Positions 18,887-29,193 of a stretch of 64,000 nt of DNA are shown here, piece after piece. The DNA lies in NCBI RefSeq assembly GCF_009796765.1, contig NZ_CP047023.1, positions 3,207,501 through 3,271,500 of the forward strand, written 5' to 3'. Both the position numbers and the translations under genes were made by a program. Position 1 is the first letter of the stretch, and each line of letters begins with the position of its first letter. Source of the stretch: Paraglaciecola sp. L3A3. Its GTDB lineage: Bacteria > Pseudomonadota > Gammaproteobacteria > Enterobacterales > Alteromonadaceae. The notes beneath the pieces were generated by a model that was not told where the DNA came from, ran no database searches, and worked only from the letters and a program-made list of their open reading frames with translations.

Positions 18887-21529
18887 TTATTCTTTAGGTT
18901 TTTTACGTTTATCTTCTGCTTTCCATTTTCCGTCGGTATACCAAGCAGACCAACCAGATGCTTTACCATCTTCTTTTTCTGACATCACATATTGTTGTTT
19001 GGTTTTACGACTATAACGAACAATAGTGGGACTACCGTCTGGATCCGCAGCAGGGGCATCTGCTAAGTAATAAAACTTAGGCGAAATACGATCCCTAAAA
19101 CGGGCGAGCTCCTCTACTTTTGGCGCACGAGTTTCTCTAGATTTAGGGAAATTATGTGCAGCTAAGAAAATACCAGAAGCACCATCGCGCAATACAAAGT
19201 GGGCATCAGACTTAACACATTCTAATTCAGGTAAATCAGTAGGATCCTCTTTCGGTGGTGCAGCTTCACCATTTCTCAGTAACTTACGAGTATTTTTACA
19301 TTCTTCGTTAGTACAACCAAAATATTTACCAAAACGACCGCTTTTAAGTTCCATATCAGATTGGCACTTATCACACTCGATAATGGGACCTTCATAACCT
19401 TTAATTTTAAACGTTCCCTCTTCAACCTCTACACCTTCACATGTAGGAGTGTTACCACAAACATGCAGTTTACGGTTTTCGTCAACAAGGTAACTATCCA
19501 TAGCAGTACCACAGATACCACAACGACGTTTAGAGCGTAACAATTCTGTTTCTAACTCTTCTTCATCATCGACCTTAATAACTTCGTCACCAGAGGTTAA
19601 ATTCATGGTACCGGTACAACGCTCTTTCGGCGGTAAACTATAACCAGAACAACCTAAAAATACCCCAGTACTAGCAGTACGAACATTCATTGGACGTCCA
19701 CATTTAGGACATTTAATATCAGTTGGTACGGCTTGATTCAAACGCATACCACCTTCTTCAGGTGGTTTTTCAGCAAGTGCTAATTTTTGTTCAAAATCAG
19801 TGTAAAACTCATTTAGTACTTCTTTCCACAACACATTACCTTCAGCTACATCATCGAGCTTTTGTTCCATGTTGGCAGTAAAGTCATAACTAATGAGATC
19901 ATCAAAATTTTCTAACAAACGATCGTTAACTATTTCGCCCATTTTTTCTGCATAAAAACGTTTGTTTTCAATACGAGCGTAACCTCTATCTTGAATAGTA
20001 GAGATAATACTAGCGTAAGTTGAAGGTCGACCAATTCCTCGTTTTTCCAGTTCTTTAACCAAAGATGCTTCATTAAATCTAGCCACAGGCTTAGTAAAAT
20101 GTTGTTTCGGATCAAGTTCTTTTAGTGCTAAGTTTTCACCTTCTTTGACATCGGGTAACAACAAATCTTCATCGCCTTTTTTACGTTGAGGATTTTGCAC
20201 TTTTGTCCAACCATCGAATTTTAATACACGACCTTTAGCAGTTAATTCAAAATCCCCTGCTTTCACTCGAATAGTACTCGCATCATATTTAGCGTTGGTC
20301 ATTTGACAAGCCACAAATTGACGCCAAATTAGCTCATATAATCGCTGCGCATCGCGCTCAACTTCAGTTATGGCTTCAGACTTAAGTAACACATTTGAAG
20401 GACGTATCGCTTCATGAGCCTCTTGTGCACCTTCTTTGCTACCATATTTGATTGGGTTCTCTGGGAAATATTTAGCACCGAAGTTTTCAGATATATATTC
20501 ACGACAACTTTCAACTGCTTCAGTACTTAAATTAGTTGAATCTGTACGCATATACGTGATGTGACCCGCTTCGTATAAACGCTGAGCCATCATCATGGTT
20601 TTTTTCACACCAAAGCCTAAACGGGTACTTGCCGCTTGTTGCAAGGTAGAGGTGATAAATGGCGCAGAAGGTTTACTTTGTGTAGGTCTAGATTCACGAC
20701 TCACCACTTGGTAATCTGCACCTTGTAAAAAGTTAACCGCCTTTTCAGATTGTTGTTTATTTACCGGTTTAAAAGCATTACCGTTTTCTTTAGCAACCAA
20801 CATACGTAAATTGGTTTTATCAGCGGTATTTAAATCAGCATGAATGTCCCAAAACTCTTCAGGAACAAACGCCTTAATTTCTCTTTCACGCTCAACTACA
20901 AGCCTAGCAGCAACCGATTGCACACGACCTGCTGATAATCCTCGAGCTACCTTTTTCCACAATAAAGGCGAGACCATAAAACCCACAACGCGATCAAGAA
21001 AACGCCTAGCCTGCTGAGCATTGACCATTTCTATATTCAGCTCGGTTGGCGCTGCAAATGCTTCTTGAATCGCATTTTGGGTGATTTCGTTAAACACAAC
21101 ACGCTGGAAATCTTTACCAGGTTCGTCAATGAGTTCTCTGAGGTGCCAAGCAATAGCTTCCCCCTCCCTATCCAAATCCGTTGCGAGATAGACGGTATCT
21201 GCGTTTTTGGCTAGCTTTTTCAGTTCATTAACGACTTTTTCTTTACCCTCGAGCACATCATAATGAGCTTGCCAATCGTTCTTAGGATCAATCCCCATAC
21301 GATCAACTAACTTTTTATATTCATACTCTTTTAAGTAATTTTCGCGTTTTTTATCGGATAAAAGTTTTAGTTCTTTTGCTGGTTTTTTAGGCGCAACTTT
21401 GCCCACAGCTTTATGAGGAAGATCTCTTACGTGACCCACACTCGATTTAACTATAAAGTTTTTGCCGAGATACTTATTGATTGTTTTTGCCTTTGCCGGT
21501 GACTCGACAATGACTAGAGATTTGGCCAT
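18887..21529 (-). CDS. topA: DNA topoisomerase I
   Basis: The 880-residue type IA topoisomerase, close to the usual length, relaxes negative supercoils. A TOPRIM domain opens the protein ([17 protein letters not shown]) with the acidic motif TDLDREGE at about 117-124. The catalytic tyrosine is Tyr326 in ITYMRTDST. The C-terminal third carries three cysteine zinc-ribbon modules: CPKC...C...C near 615, CGIC...C...C near 670, and CDKC...C...C near 725. A basic tail ends the protein. The gene seems to be transcribed alone from the AT-rich region upstream. Confidence 0.98.
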   Translation of the reverse strand: MAKSLVIVESPAKAKTINKYLGKNFIVKSSVGHVRDLPHKAVGKVAPKKPAKELKLLSDKKRENYLKEYEYKKLVDRMGIDPKNDWQAHYDVLEGKEKVVNELKKLAKNADTVYLATDLDREGEAIAWHLRELIDEPGKDFQRVVFNEITQNAIQEAFAAPTELNIEMVNAQQARRFLDRVVGFMVSPLLWKKVARGLSAGRVQSVAARLVVEREREIKAFVPEEFWDIHADLNTADKTNLRMLVAKENGNAFKPVNKQQSEKAVNFLQGADYQVVSRESRPTQSKPSAPFITSTLQQAASTRLGFGVKKTMMMAQRLYEAGHITYMRTDSTNLSTEAVESCREYISENFGAKYFPENPIKYGSKEGAQEAHEAIRPSNVLLKSEAITEVERDAQRLYELIWRQFVACQMTNAKYDASTIRVKAGDFELTAKGRVLKFDGWTKVQNPQRKKGDEDLLLPDVKEGENLALKELDPKQHFTKPVARFNEASLVKELEKRGIGRPSTYASIISTIQDRGYARIENKRFYAEKMGEIVNDRLLENFDDLISYDFTANMEQKLDDVAEGNVLWKEVLNEFYTDFEQKLALAEKPPEEGGMRLNQAVPTDIKCPKCGRPMNVRTASTGVFLGCSGYSLPPKERCTGTMNLTSGDEVIKVDDEEELETELLRSKRRCGICGTAMDSYLVDENRKLHVCGNTPTCEGVEVEEGTFKIKGYEGPIIECDKCQSDMELKSGRFGKYFGCTNEECKNTRKLLRNGEAAPPKEDPTDLPELECVKSDAHFVLRDGASGIFLAAHNFPKSRETRAPKVEELARFRDRISPKFYYLADAPAADPDGSPTIVRYSRKTKQQYVMSEKEDGKASGWSAWYTDGKWKAEDKRKKPKE

Positions 21530-22113
21530 AAATTGGTTTTAACCTTTGATTTAAATAGGTTTTTATCAAATGAGTAGTTAACACTAAGTTTTTACTCATC
21601 AAAAATGCTTTTTAACATATATCGACAAAATGAAGAGAAAACAAGTGCTTATTTATACTTATCTTATATTCTTTTTTTAACGAACTCCGATTCTGTATAT
21701 TTTTTAAACCACAAAAATTCAAATCTAATCCACTAAATTTCAAACATAAAATTTGTCAAAATTAGCCTCATTGTCCACAGTGTTAAGTTGGCTAAATAAT
21801 AGTTAACAAAAAACGTTATACCAGTTTATTAAGAAGCTTCACTTATTTACCTTCTGCTATTTAACCATATTACTTTTTCGTTTGATTAAAATGCAAAAAT
21901 CTCCAATCGACTCTAAACAAGCTGCTAAGCAATATTTTAATAAAGTAACCCCTAGGTTAACCTAGGCCTGAAATAAAGCTGCATCGCCACACATAGAGAC
22001 TCTGACGTCACTTATGTAGCTAGCTAAATATGATTTTTTAAATCAATATATAAAATACTCACTTTTTTTGATTTGTGCTACACCTTGAATTAAAAAATCC
22101 TTACACAAAAAAC
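21530..22113. other. Long AT-rich intergenic region upstream of topA
   Basis: About 580 bases without a credible gene. It contains the topA promoter region, a 16-base perfect palindrome at 21951-21966, and a 24-codon frame (21890-21964, starting MQKSPIDSKQAAKQYFNK) that ends inside the palindrome and may be a gene remnant. No RNA gene was recognised. Confidence 0.4.
21951..21966. repeat. 16-base perfect palindrome
   Basis: cctaggttaacctagg is its own reverse complement and is followed by a half copy (cctg). It could be an operator or the scar of a lost element. Its role is unknown. Confidence 0.5.
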
Positions 22114-22128
22114 CCCGGTAAAACCGGG
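22114..22128 (-). terminator. Intrinsic terminator of the Ig-like lipoprotein gene
   Basis: A 6-base GC-rich stem (cccggt / accggg) is followed on the minus strand by GTTTTTTG, nine bases beyond the stop codon. Confidence 0.85.
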
Positions 22129-22136
22129 CTAATTAT

Positions 22137-24350
22137 TTAGTTAGTATCGGTACAGTTTGCACTTGAACCATAAGGACTGTGAGGAGGTGGTGAACCTTCT
22201 TCTTTTAAATCAGCTGCCAACACAGATAGAGAAAATCTTTGACTTTCTTTTGACTCACTGCCCGCTGACTCGGCTTTTGCCGCTATATCTACCTCTACCC
22301 AACCGCCAAACTGTTTGGCATATAAAATATTAATTAATTTTTGGCCGTTTGCATCTGTCGTACCATTAGCAGGGATAGAGACCACATTACCTGGCGTAAG
22401 CAAACCATCACCATTTTCGTCTTCTCCTGCATCTAATATACCGTTTCCATTAATGTCTTCATTGTTGCAAAATGCAGTAATATTTTGATACCAAATATCC
22501 TCTATATCGTCCCAAAGCCAATTACCTTTTCGGTACACGCCGCCGTCAATAAATTTAACAGGAGGAGCTGAAAAAGTAATTGTCGCATTGGGTACTGGAT
22601 TAGAATCAGGATCTGTTACAAAAATACTAAATTCTTTTGCGTAAGAAGATTGCTCAGGCGCTTCAATTAAGCGCCCCGTTCCTATAGATATATCAAAAGC
22701 TCGATCACCGACAGAGAGTAAAGTATATCCGCTAACCGATGGTGTATCAGCCACCGTGGCATGCACCTTTACAGCTTCAAAACTACTCACCGCATTCGAG
22801 GTATACACCACAGAAGCAATACCACTTCTGTCTGTGGTCGCTTGACTAGGCGAAATGTTACCTCCACTTACGTCGTCTACAACAAAATTGACGACTTTGC
22901 CTTTCACTAAATTACCATTTGGATCTCTGACAACAGCAGTAATTGTGCTTGTTTGACCACTAGGCCCAATTGAATCAGGGGTACCATCCACTATGATATT
23001 ATCGGCTTCAGTGGCAACAAATTCTATCTGTGTTCTTGCCGTCACTTGTTCGCCATTGCCATCTACCCCAGTGGCTGATACAGAGGCAAAACCAGCATTA
23101 TCTGATTGAATGGTAAAACTCACCACCCCGTTGATATCTGTCACTGAATTGGGTGTTATCACTACCCCACGAGACGAAGACAAGGTCACGTCTCCATTGA
23201 CAAATGCAGCATTGTCTTTCAGCCAAGTGATAGATAATACGGCATCATCGCCTAAATAAACCACATCGTCAGGTTCTGAAGTAAATGAAAAATCATCTTG
23301 CTGCACTACTAATTCAAAAATACCCGTGGCGTTTAATGCTGTTGCGCTAATGGTATCTTGTCCAGCGATACTAGCGGTATAATCCACCGAAATTTGACCA
23401 GTTTCAGAGGTCGTGGCAATCACATCACTTAATATGCCATTTTGGGCTGAAATATTAACAGTTTCATTCGCAATACCTTTACCATCAGAGTCAACCAAAT
23501 TAATTGTGATTGGCGCAGAATCATTAATAATCAACGAAGTCGCCCCATTAATATTAATTTCGGTGCCTACTACTTGAATATCAAGAGTTTGAGACTCAGG
23601 TAAACCTGCAGCTGTTGCAATAACTCTTATCGTTCTATTTTCGGGTTGATTTAAAGTATTTAAAAATGCTCTCGCAATCCCATCTTTTCCAGTCACAGCT
23701 ACACTGCCACCTTCTGGCAATTCTAAATTAGCTCCTTCGTCAGCTGAGAAAATCACATTGATATTCTCAATTAATACATTATTTTCATCTTTTACCAAAG
23801 CAAGTAGTTCTATTTCGTCAGAACCACTTGATGCTAGCTGTATAGAACTAGAAAATAGCTGTAATGAAGCAGGCTCTGGTTCTTCATTAACCTGGATAGT
23901 ACCAGCCGACTCAAAAGTGGTTGTGGCCGTTTCTCCAGAACTTAAACTCGCAGTAATCTCGCCCGCTCCTGAATCGTCCCCTACTAAAATATTAAGTACC
24001 GCCACACCGGCACTATTAGTGCGAGAAGTGCCAGAATCATTGGCAAAAATAGCTAAGCCTTCGGGTTGAAAAGTATAGGTAATTAACGTATCGGCCACCG
24101 CATTACCATTAGAATCAGTGGCAGTCGCTGTTAGGCTTAACGGTGTTTCCCCACTCAATTGGCTAGAAACTTCTCCCGTAGTAGTATTAGTAAAAGCTAA
24201 ATTGATAGTACGAGTCACAGTAGTAGAATCACCTGTGCCAGTGCCACCACCAGTCGTTCCTCCATCACGTTCTATGCTGCCTCCACCACCACAAGCAACT
24301 AAACCGAACAGAATAAATATTCCTAACAGAGTCTTAAACCGTAAAATCAT
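22137..24350 (-). CDS. Surface lipoprotein with repeated bacterial Ig-like domains
   Basis: I chose the ATG at 24350, the tenth codon of the longer open frame, because AAGGAAGG stands eight bases before it and it gives a clean lipoprotein signal (MILRFKTLLGIFILFGLVAC, lipidated Cys20). About 737 residues follow. After a glycine-rich linker come five or six Big-1-like domains, each with the recurring type of motif DSNGNAVADTLITYTF, DKDG or TDINGVVSFTI. Near the C terminus an aspartate-rich stretch (NGNGILDAGEDENGDG) looks like calcium-binding loops. Such proteins are surface adhesins or cell-envelope proteins; the binding partner is unknown. It has its own terminator. Confidence 0.8.
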   Translation of the reverse strand: MILRFKTLLGIFILFGLVACGGGGSIERDGGTTGGGTGTGDSTTVTRTINLAFTNTTTGEVSSQLSGETPLSLTATATDSNGNAVADTLITYTFQPEGLAIFANDSGTSRTNSAGVAVLNILVGDDSGAGEITASLSSGETATTTFESAGTIQVNEEPEPASLQLFSSSIQLASSGSDEIELLALVKDENNVLIENINVIFSADEGANLELPEGGSVAVTGKDGIARAFLNTLNQPENRTIRVIATAAGLPESQTLDIQVVGTEININGATSLIINDSAPITINLVDSDGKGIANETVNISAQNGILSDVIATTSETGQISVDYTASIAGQDTISATALNATGIFELVVQQDDFSFTSEPDDVVYLGDDAVLSITWLKDNAAFVNGDVTLSSSRGVVITPNSVTDINGVVSFTIQSDNAGFASVSATGVDGNGEQVTARTQIEFVATEADNIIVDGTPDSIGPSGQTSTITAVVRDPNGNLVKGKVVNFVVDDVSGGNISPSQATTDRSGIASVVYTSNAVSSFEAVKVHATVADTPSVSGYTLLSVGDRAFDISIGTGRLIEAPEQSSYAKEFSIFVTDPDSNPVPNATITFSAPPVKFIDGGVYRKGNWLWDDIEDIWYQNITAFCNNEDINGNGILDAGEDENGDGLLTPGNVVSIPANGTTDANGQKLINILYAKQFGGWVEVDIAAKAESAGSESKESQRFSLSVLAADLKEEGSPPPHSPYGSSANCTDTN

Positions 24351-24502
24351 ATACCTTCCTTTACTTACTTGAGCCAATCTTTCGTGACTAATTCACTTAA
24401 TATAGTTCAGCTTAATAGACAATCTTGCTAATCTAGTGTCAGATTAGTTTAATAAACCAATTTCAATAGCAATTTAAATCAATAACAAAGCTTAGGATTT
24501 TC

Positions 24503-25858
24503 ATGACTAAAAGCAATCATTCCCATAAACCTTCAACTCACACATTCGGTCTAACCGCTAGGATCTTTATCGGTATGATCTCCGGGATCCTGATTGGCAC
24601 TTTGTTACAATTGTCATTTGATGATAGCGGAGATTTATCTTTTAGTGTATTCGGGATGCACATATCAACGTATGCACTTTTAGTCGAAGGTATATTTAAT
24701 GTTGGGGGTGAAATTTTTGTTGCTAGCTTAAAAATGTTAGTTGTGCCCTTAGTCTTTGTTTCATTAGTGTGTGGTACCTCAAGTTTATCAGACCCGTCTA
24801 AATTAGGCCGTTTAGGTGGAAAATCAATTGTTCTATATATAGGTACTACCGCAATTGCCATCAGCTTAGCTATCTTTTTAGCCTTATTAGTTGCTCCTGG
24901 CGAAGGGTTAAATCTAACATCTCAGGCAGTATACGAAGCTAAACAAGCCCCATCATTAGGTCAAGTTATCATCAATATGATGCCAACTAACCCGATCAAT
25001 GCCATGGCTGAAGGCAATATGTTACAGATCATAGTGTTTTCAGTATTATTCGGAATTGCTATGTCTATGTGTGGAGAAGCAGGCAAAAGGTTAACTAACG
25101 TTTTTGAAGATTTAAGCGAAGTTGTCATGAAGTTAGTCGCTATTTTAATGAATTTAGCCCCTTACGGCGTATTTGTATTAATGGCTAAATTATTCTCTAC
25201 TATCGGCTTTGAAACCATTTTCAGTCTATTTAAATATTTTTTATTAGTGTTAGTTGCTTTATTTATTCATGGACTAGTGACCTATCCTATATTACTCAAG
25301 TTATTGAGCGGCTTAAATCCATTAATATTGCTGTACAAAATGCGCGATGCCGCCCTGTTTGCGTTTAGTACATCAAGTAGCAGCGCCACCTTACCTATTA
25401 CGATGGAAACAGCGACCAAAAAGCTAGGAGTAAAATCTTCTGTGGCATCATTTACCGTTCCACTAGGATCAACTATCAATATGGATGGCACCGCCATCAT
25501 GCAAGGTGTCGCCACTGTATTTATCGCTCAGGTTTATGTTGTAGATCTAGCTCTAAGCGATTATATGATGGTAATTATCACAGCGACTCTGGCTTCAATT
25601 GGCACTGCTGGTGTACCTGGTGTTGGTTTAATTATGTTGGCAATGGTCCTGACTCAAGTGGGACTGCCAGTTGAAGGTATTGCTTTGATTATTGGTGTCG
25701 ATCGCTTATTAGATATGACACGTACCGCAGTAAATGTAACGGGTGATTGTATGGTGGCTTGCATTGTAGCCAAAAGTGAAGGTGAACTAGATCTTAAAGT
25801 ATATAACGACCCAGAAGCTGGAATTAAAGACGAAGAAATAAATTTCGAAAAGAGTTAG
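24503..25858 (+). CDS. Dicarboxylate/amino acid:cation symporter (DAACS family)
   Basis: The 451-residue inner-membrane protein shows the hallmarks of the GltP/DctA family: the serine-rich hairpin loop FSTSSSSATLPITME, the helix-7 motif NMDGTA, and the helix-8 substrate motif RLLDMTRTAVNVTGD. It should import glutamate, aspartate or a C4-dicarboxylate with Na+ or H+. The substrate is not certain from sequence; the arginine in helix 8 (DMTRT) is compatible with acidic amino acids or dicarboxylates. TAGGA precedes the ATG. It is divergent from the Ig-like lipoprotein. Confidence 0.92.
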   Translation: MTKSNHSHKPSTHTFGLTARIFIGMISGILIGTLLQLSFDDSGDLSFSVFGMHISTYALLVEGIFNVGGEIFVASLKMLVVPLVFVSLVCGTSSLSDPSKLGRLGGKSIVLYIGTTAIAISLAIFLALLVAPGEGLNLTSQAVYEAKQAPSLGQVIINMMPTNPINAMAEGNMLQIIVFSVLFGIAMSMCGEAGKRLTNVFEDLSEVVMKLVAILMNLAPYGVFVLMAKLFSTIGFETIFSLFKYFLLVLVALFIHGLVTYPILLKLLSGLNPLILLYKMRDAALFAFSTSSSSATLPITMETATKKLGVKSSVASFTVPLGSTINMDGTAIMQGVATVFIAQVYVVDLALSDYMMVIITATLASIGTAGVPGVGLIMLAMVLTQVGLPVEGIALIIGVDRLLDMTRTAVNVTGDCMVACIVAKSEGELDLKVYNDPEAGIKDEEINFEKS

Positions 25859-25930
25859 AGCCGGATGCAAAATACGAGGTGCTAGCTATGATATAAGTTG
25901 GCTCTCTCGTATTAAAATGACTTTTGATTA

Positions 25931-25960
25931 AATATTAAAAAGCCTGCTGTTTTTAATATT
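25931..25960. terminator. Hairpin between the symporter and lolE
   Basis: An 11-base perfect stem (aatattaaaaa / tttttaatatt) with an 8-base loop lies between convergent genes. A and T tracts within the arms allow termination in either direction. Confidence 0.6.
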
Positions 25961-26001
25961 CATGCAGCTCTAAGCTAGTAGCTCCTGCTTATCATTATCA
26001 C

Positions 26002-27237
26002 CTAGTGGCCCAATACTTTAGCGGGATTGATTTTAGCCGCTTTAAATGCCGGATATAAAGTCGCAAGTATGCTCAGAACAACAGCGATAAAGGCGGTCAT
26101 ATACACTTCATGCCAACGTAACTCTGATGGTAAAAAGTCAATGAAATAGATATCGCCCGATAGAAACTGAACCCCTAATAACTGTTCAACCATACTGGCA
26201 ATATCAGCTAAATTCATTGCCATTAACACTCCCAGAAACACCCCAAGCGCGGTGCCAATTAAACCGTTAAAAGTACCTTGTAACATAAACACCAAAACTA
26301 TTAGACCGTTTTTAGCCCCCATGCTTTTTAACATAGCTATCTCACTTTGTTTTTCATTCACTGCCATCACTAAAGTAGAGACTATATTGAAACAAGCCAC
26401 TGCTATCACCAAGCTCAAAGCAATATAAACCACGGCTCTGACAAGTTGGATATCTTGATATAAGTTACCATCACTAATAGTCCAATTAGACATATATACT
26501 TCAGGTTTTAAATTAAAGCCTATTTCTCTGGTTAAGGAAGACGCCATAAAAGGGTCTCGGTAACGTAACCTGATACCCTGAGCACCAAAATCAATATTTT
26601 GAGCTTCAGCCGCCAAAGACATATGAATAAAACCAATATGATTACTTAATTCACCTCTAAAATCTAAACTACCTAACACATCTAAATTCAGTGTTTTAGG
26701 GGCACTTAAACTAAGATCACTAGATAACTGTGGAAGCAATATTTGTACTCTGTCGCCTACCTTTAAGCCAAGCTTAGCCATCACACCACTACCTAGCAGT
26801 ATTGCGTTTTTGTCTTTTACAAACCTTTGCCATTGCGCTGCAGGTAACAAGCTAGGCAAAATACCTTTATTAGCAAATTCCATATCTAGACCAGTGATCT
26901 CAACAGCCTTCATTTTATTGCCTTTTTGCAACATACCCGTCGCTTTAATATAAGGTTCAACAAAGGTCACTTCAGGATGTGATTGTAATAAGCTCACTTC
27001 TTGTTGCCAATTTTCTATACCTTGGGGATGCACTGATTTAAATTCAGCATGAGGGATCACAGATAATAATTTGTCTTTTAACTCACTTTCGAAACCATTC
27101 ATCACAGAAAGCAAAATAATCAACACAAAACAACCTAAGCCAATACCAAAGGTAGATGACGCAGATATAAATGAAATAAATCCGTTTTGTCGTTTGTCAG
27201 AGCGAAAACGCCAAGCTAATAACCAGATTAAATGCAT
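26002..27237 (-). CDS. lolE: Lipoprotein-releasing ABC transporter permease LolE
   Basis: The 411-residue protein has the MacB/FtsX-like layout: one N-terminal helix (about 25-45), a large periplasmic domain (about 50-265) and three C-terminal helices. The C-terminal block, with VACFNIVSTLVMAV and FLSGDIYFIDFLPSELRWHE, matches LolE better than LolC. With LolD it extracts mature lipoproteins from the inner membrane for hand-over to LolA. Its ATG overlaps the lolD stop codon (TAATG), which implies coupled translation. No lolC lies next to it. Confidence 0.88.
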   Translation of the reverse strand: MHLIWLLAWRFRSDKRQNGFISFISASSTFGIGLGCFVLIILLSVMNGFESELKDKLLSVIPHAEFKSVHPQGIENWQQEVSLLQSHPEVTFVEPYIKATGMLQKGNKMKAVEITGLDMEFANKGILPSLLPAAQWQRFVKDKNAILLGSGVMAKLGLKVGDRVQILLPQLSSDLSLSAPKTLNLDVLGSLDFRGELSNHIGFIHMSLAAEAQNIDFGAQGIRLRYRDPFMASSLTREIGFNLKPEVYMSNWTISDGNLYQDIQLVRAVVYIALSLVIAVACFNIVSTLVMAVNEKQSEIAMLKSMGAKNGLIVLVFMLQGTFNGLIGTALGVFLGVLMAMNLADIASMVEQLLGVQFLSGDIYFIDFLPSELRWHEVYMTAFIAVVLSILATLYPAFKAAKINPAKVLGH

Positions 27238-27929
27238 TAAGCGACACCCAGTGTCGTTTCAGTCAACTCACCATCAACTAAGTTTAAGCTTCGATCTAAT
27301 CGATTGGCTAATTGAATATCATGGGTTACCACCACAAAACTTGTTTGCGTTTGTTCCCGCAATTCATTCAACAACTGATAAATATTTTCACCGGTTTTTT
27401 GATCCAAATTTCCAGTGGGTTCATCAGCCAAGATCAATTTAGGTTGAGATACCAAGGCTCTGGCAATCGCGACTCTTTGTCGCTCTCCGCCCGATAATTC
27501 GCTAGGTTTATGATTTGAACGGTGCGAAAGGCCTACTTTTTCTAACATAGCCAAAGCTAAAGAGTTAGCTTGTTTTATCGGCTTTTTAGCAATAAATAAA
27601 GGCATAGCCACATTTTCTAAAGCACTAAACTCAGGTAATAAATGATGAAACTGATAAACAAATCCTAGAGATTGATTACGAAATTGCGCTTGTTGATTTT
27701 CATTAAATTGGAATATATTTTGTTGTTCAAATATCACTTCACCAGAAGTGGGTTTATCTAAAGCGCCAAGTAAATGTAATAACGTACTTTTTCCTGACCC
27801 TGAACTGCCGACAATTGCCACTTGTTCACCACGGCGAATAGTAAAATTAATGCCTTTCAGTACTTTTACACTATTCTCACCTTCGTGATATTCCTTACTT
27901 AACTCAGTACATTTGAGTAATTCACTCAT
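27237..27929 (-). CDS. lolD: Lipoprotein-releasing ABC transporter ATPase LolD
   Basis: The 230-residue ATPase carries Walker [10 protein letters not shown], signature [15 protein letters not shown], Walker [13 protein letters not shown] and a switch histidine in VVTHD. It powers the LolCDE lipoprotein sorting complex at the inner membrane. Its stop codon overlaps the start of the permease gene by one base. The gene upstream (CNNM/CBS protein) ends 24 bases before it, so all three genes may be cotranscribed. Confidence 0.95.
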   Translation of the reverse strand: MSELLKCTELSKEYHEGENSVKVLKGINFTIRRGEQVAIVGSSGSGKSTLLHLLGALDKPTSGEVIFEQQNIFQFNENQQAQFRNQSLGFVYQFHHLLPEFSALENVAMPLFIAKKPIKQANSLALAMLEKVGLSHRSNHKPSELSGGERQRVAIARALVSQPKLILADEPTGNLDQKTGENIYQLLNELREQTQTSFVVVTHDIQLANRLDRSLNLVDGELTETTLGVA

Positions 27930-27953
27930 AGTTAACGTCTATTCCTGATTTCA

Positions 27954-29018
27954 TTAAAAGTCTGTGGAGCGGGTTAATTTACTTAAACGTTTTTTGTTTC
28001 TACGTTTGGCTAAAATCTTTGCCAGTTTACGCATACTAATCACTTGATCACTCTCGTCAATGATATCTATACCAAACAAGCTTTCAACCAAATCTTCTAA
28101 AGTCAATATACCTTCTAAGCCGCCGTATTCATCGACTATCAACAACATGTTTCCACGTTTTGTATGTAAAGGTTCAAAAGCCTTAGTTAAAGACATACTG
28201 CTTAAAATTGTCACCATATCCTTTCGAAAAGCAGATAATGGTTTATCTATTTGTCCTTTGGCATGAGCTAACAACAAATCGGTACGTAGTACATAACCAC
28301 TAATATTTTCAATTTCATTACCTTCATAAACAGGTATCCGCGAAAATGATATATCAATATGTTTTTGCATGAATTCAGATAGCAACATATCTTCTGAAAC
28401 TGAAAATACCACTGTTCTGTGGGTCATACATTCTTTGACTTTTATTTGATTTAAATTTAGCAAATTTTGCATAACCGTCGCTTCACGGGCGGCTAATTGG
28501 CCTTCTTCTAAAGATAAGGTAGCCATAGCCGCCAACTCTTCTCTATTCAGACCTTTAAGAGGTGATTCATCATGCAGCTTAGATGTTAATTTTCCAGCCA
28601 GTTTGACCAAAGGATACAAAACAAAAATAAGATACTTTAAGAAGTAAGCAGTATAAGGCGCTAATTGCCGCCAATAACTGGCCCCTAAGGTTTTGGGAAT
28701 GATTTCAGAAAAAATCAAAATCAATAAGGTTAATATTGCTGACGCCAAACCTAAATATGCATCGCCAAATACCACAGCAGCCTGTGCCCCGGCGCCTGCA
28801 GCCCCCATAGTATGAGCAATAGTATTTAAACTTAAAATGGCAGATAGGGGCTGATTAATATCTTTTATTTGGCTAGCCAACAACTTACCAGCTGCATGCT
28901 TATTTTTCTTTAAAACAGAAATATAGGCGGGCGATACACTAAGAATGACAGCTTCAGCAATAGAACAAATGAAAGAAAAGCCTAAGGCGATAAAGATATA
29001 AAGTAATAACAGAAACAT
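27954..29018 (-). CDS. CNNM-domain membrane protein with CBS pair (HlyC/CorB-like)
   Basis: The 354-residue protein has an N-terminal DUF21/CNNM membrane domain (about 1-165, four hydrophobic segments) and a cytoplasmic CBS pair (about 190-320, including DEYGGLEGILTLEDLVESLFG). It ends in a short basic tail rather than the CorC/HlyC domain found in longer relatives. Family members are linked to Mg2+/Co2+ efflux or homeostasis. The gene lies 24 bases upstream of lolD on the same strand; no functional link to lipoprotein sorting is known. Confidence 0.85.
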   Translation of the reverse strand: MFLLLLYIFIALGFSFICSIAEAVILSVSPAYISVLKKNKHAAGKLLASQIKDINQPLSAILSLNTIAHTMGAAGAGAQAAVVFGDAYLGLASAILTLLILIFSEIIPKTLGASYWRQLAPYTAYFLKYLIFVLYPLVKLAGKLTSKLHDESPLKGLNREELAAMATLSLEEGQLAAREATVMQNLLNLNQIKVKECMTHRTVVFSVSEDMLLSEFMQKHIDISFSRIPVYEGNEIENISGYVLRTDLLLAHAKGQIDKPLSAFRKDMVTILSSMSLTKAFEPLHTKRGNMLLIVDEYGGLEGILTLEDLVESLFGIDIIDESDQVISMRKLAKILAKRRNKKRLSKLTRSTDF

Positions 29019-29103
29019 TTAGATGTTGACTCAGTATTCACATAAACATATTTTTCAGAATAGTCTTCAAGCATAGCAAAAACTGACCGAATAACGTAGC
29101 AAT

Positions 29104-29134
29104 AAAAAGGCTAGATTGTTTCAATCTACCCTTT
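29104..29134 (-). terminator. Intrinsic terminator after the sulfatase gene
   Basis: The stem tagattg / caatcta with a TTT loop extends outward through aaagg / ccttt after one mismatch. On the minus strand it is followed by CCTTTTTATT. Confidence 0.75.
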
Positions 29135-29193
29135 GCCTGGTATCTTATATTTTAGAGTTAACATCCATCACATAAACAACAATACCCAATATA

